Below, one piece after another: positions 5,450 to 5,656 of a stretch of DNA of 5,656 nucleotides. The position numbers were made by a program, and so were the translations under genes. The stretch covers positions 1 to 5,656 of the forward strand of contig JACQXH010000166.1 in assembly GCA_016208845.1 (NCBI GenBank), in the 5' to 3' direction. The first letter of the stretch is position 1. Each line of letters opens with the position of its first letter. The notes under the pieces are model-generated. The model was given only the letters and a program-made list of their open reading frames with translations, was not told the DNA's origin and did not search any database. The stretch is from Nitrospirota bacterium. GTDB lineage: Bacteria > Nitrospirota > Thermodesulfovibrionia > UBA6902 > BMS3Bbin08.

Positions 5450-5656
5450 ATGAATATGCTTAGACAAAATCTTCTAATCGCAATGATCGCTGCATTTTTT
5501 CTAATTATTATATCTTTTGCTATCCCTTCATTATCCACAGCCGCCTGCATAGACACAGGCGGTGACGGCTACGGCAATCCGGGTGACGCATCATGCCCCA
5601 ATGGCAATAAGGCCGATTGCAATGACAATGACAACAAGGTCTATCCCGGCGCTGCC
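5450..5656 (+). CDS. Exported protein with MopE-like metal-binding motif, N-terminal 69 residues
   Basis: The gene runs off the window end. Residues 1-31 are a signal peptide: MNMLRQ, a long hydrophobic core (LLIAMIAAFFLIIISFAIP) and SLSTA, with cleavage likely after A31. A Cys at 33 makes a lipoprotein conceivable, but TAAC is a poor lipobox. Residues 33-68 then follow the 'putative metal-binding motif' seen in MopE-like surface proteins: C33-x-D35, DGYGNP (39-44), C49 and DCNDND..VYPGA (56-68). These acidic, cysteine-bracketed units usually occur in tandem in large secreted proteins and are thought to bind calcium or copper. The start codon lacks a good Shine-Dalgarno sequence; the ATG at 5456 is an alternative, and the frame is closed upstream by TAA at 5432. 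It is separated from the radical SAM operon by 239 bases and is probably transcribed from its own promoter. Confidence 0.75.
   Translation, partial: MNMLRQNLLIAMIAAFFLIIISFAIPSLSTAACIDTGGDGYGNPGDASCPNGNKADCNDNDNKVYPGAA

Noticed and set aside
5335..5556. Antisense open frame of 73 codons over the last gap
   Set aside because: It is antisense to the signal peptide of the MopE-like protein, has no ribosome binding site and is AT-rich chance sequence.

Overview
The window is an accessory stretch of a bacterial chromosome of moderate GC with every real gene on the + strand. The gene set (a YedE-type selenium-linked membrane protein, a GeoRSP-type radical SAM/SPASM cluster, a MopE-like DGDGYG-type protein and a dispersed CACAGAGG intergenic repeat) suggests an anaerobic or metal-cycling lineage such as Desulfobacterota (Geobacter-like) or Nitrospirota. 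That placement is inference and is not proven by any single gene.

Layout. (1) Positions 2-280 are the 3' end of a YedE-family membrane protein. (2) Positions 281-479 are non-coding and hold a palindromic element whose outer arm reads ACCACAGAGGACACAGAG. (3) Positions 480-2396 encode a 638-residue permease of the ArsP/SO_0444-like fold with an unusual soluble C-terminal domain of about 220 residues. (4) Positions 2397-2689 are non-coding and hold a second copy of the repeat family, including the same 18-mer in inverted orientation, so the permease gene is bracketed by these elements. (5) Positions 2690-5210 form a tightly overlapping four-gene operon: small cupin, PqqD-like protein, radical SAM/SPASM enzyme, and a SPASM protein that has lost its radical SAM cluster motif. 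(6) Positions 5211-5449 are non-coding and carry four copies of the hexamer TTGTCA plus a possible sigma-54 promoter. (7) Positions 5450-5656 are the start of an exported protein with a MopE-like metal-binding motif, cut off by the window end.

How the genes work together. The PqqD-like, radical SAM/SPASM and SPASM-only trio matches what I know as the GeoRSP system, presumed to modify a ribosomally made peptide or protein: PqqD would hold the substrate leader, the radical SAM/SPASM enzyme would do the chemistry, and the SPASM-only protein would be a partner. The substrate is not evident in this window. The cupin is joined to the operon by a TGATG overlap and is therefore likely a functional part of it. 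The two junctions around the radical SAM gene share an identical 10-base overlap, TGAAGACTGA, which suggests either tandem duplication of the enzyme gene or selection for coupled translation. The permease and YedE are membrane proteins separated from the operon by repeats, and a functional link to it is not shown.
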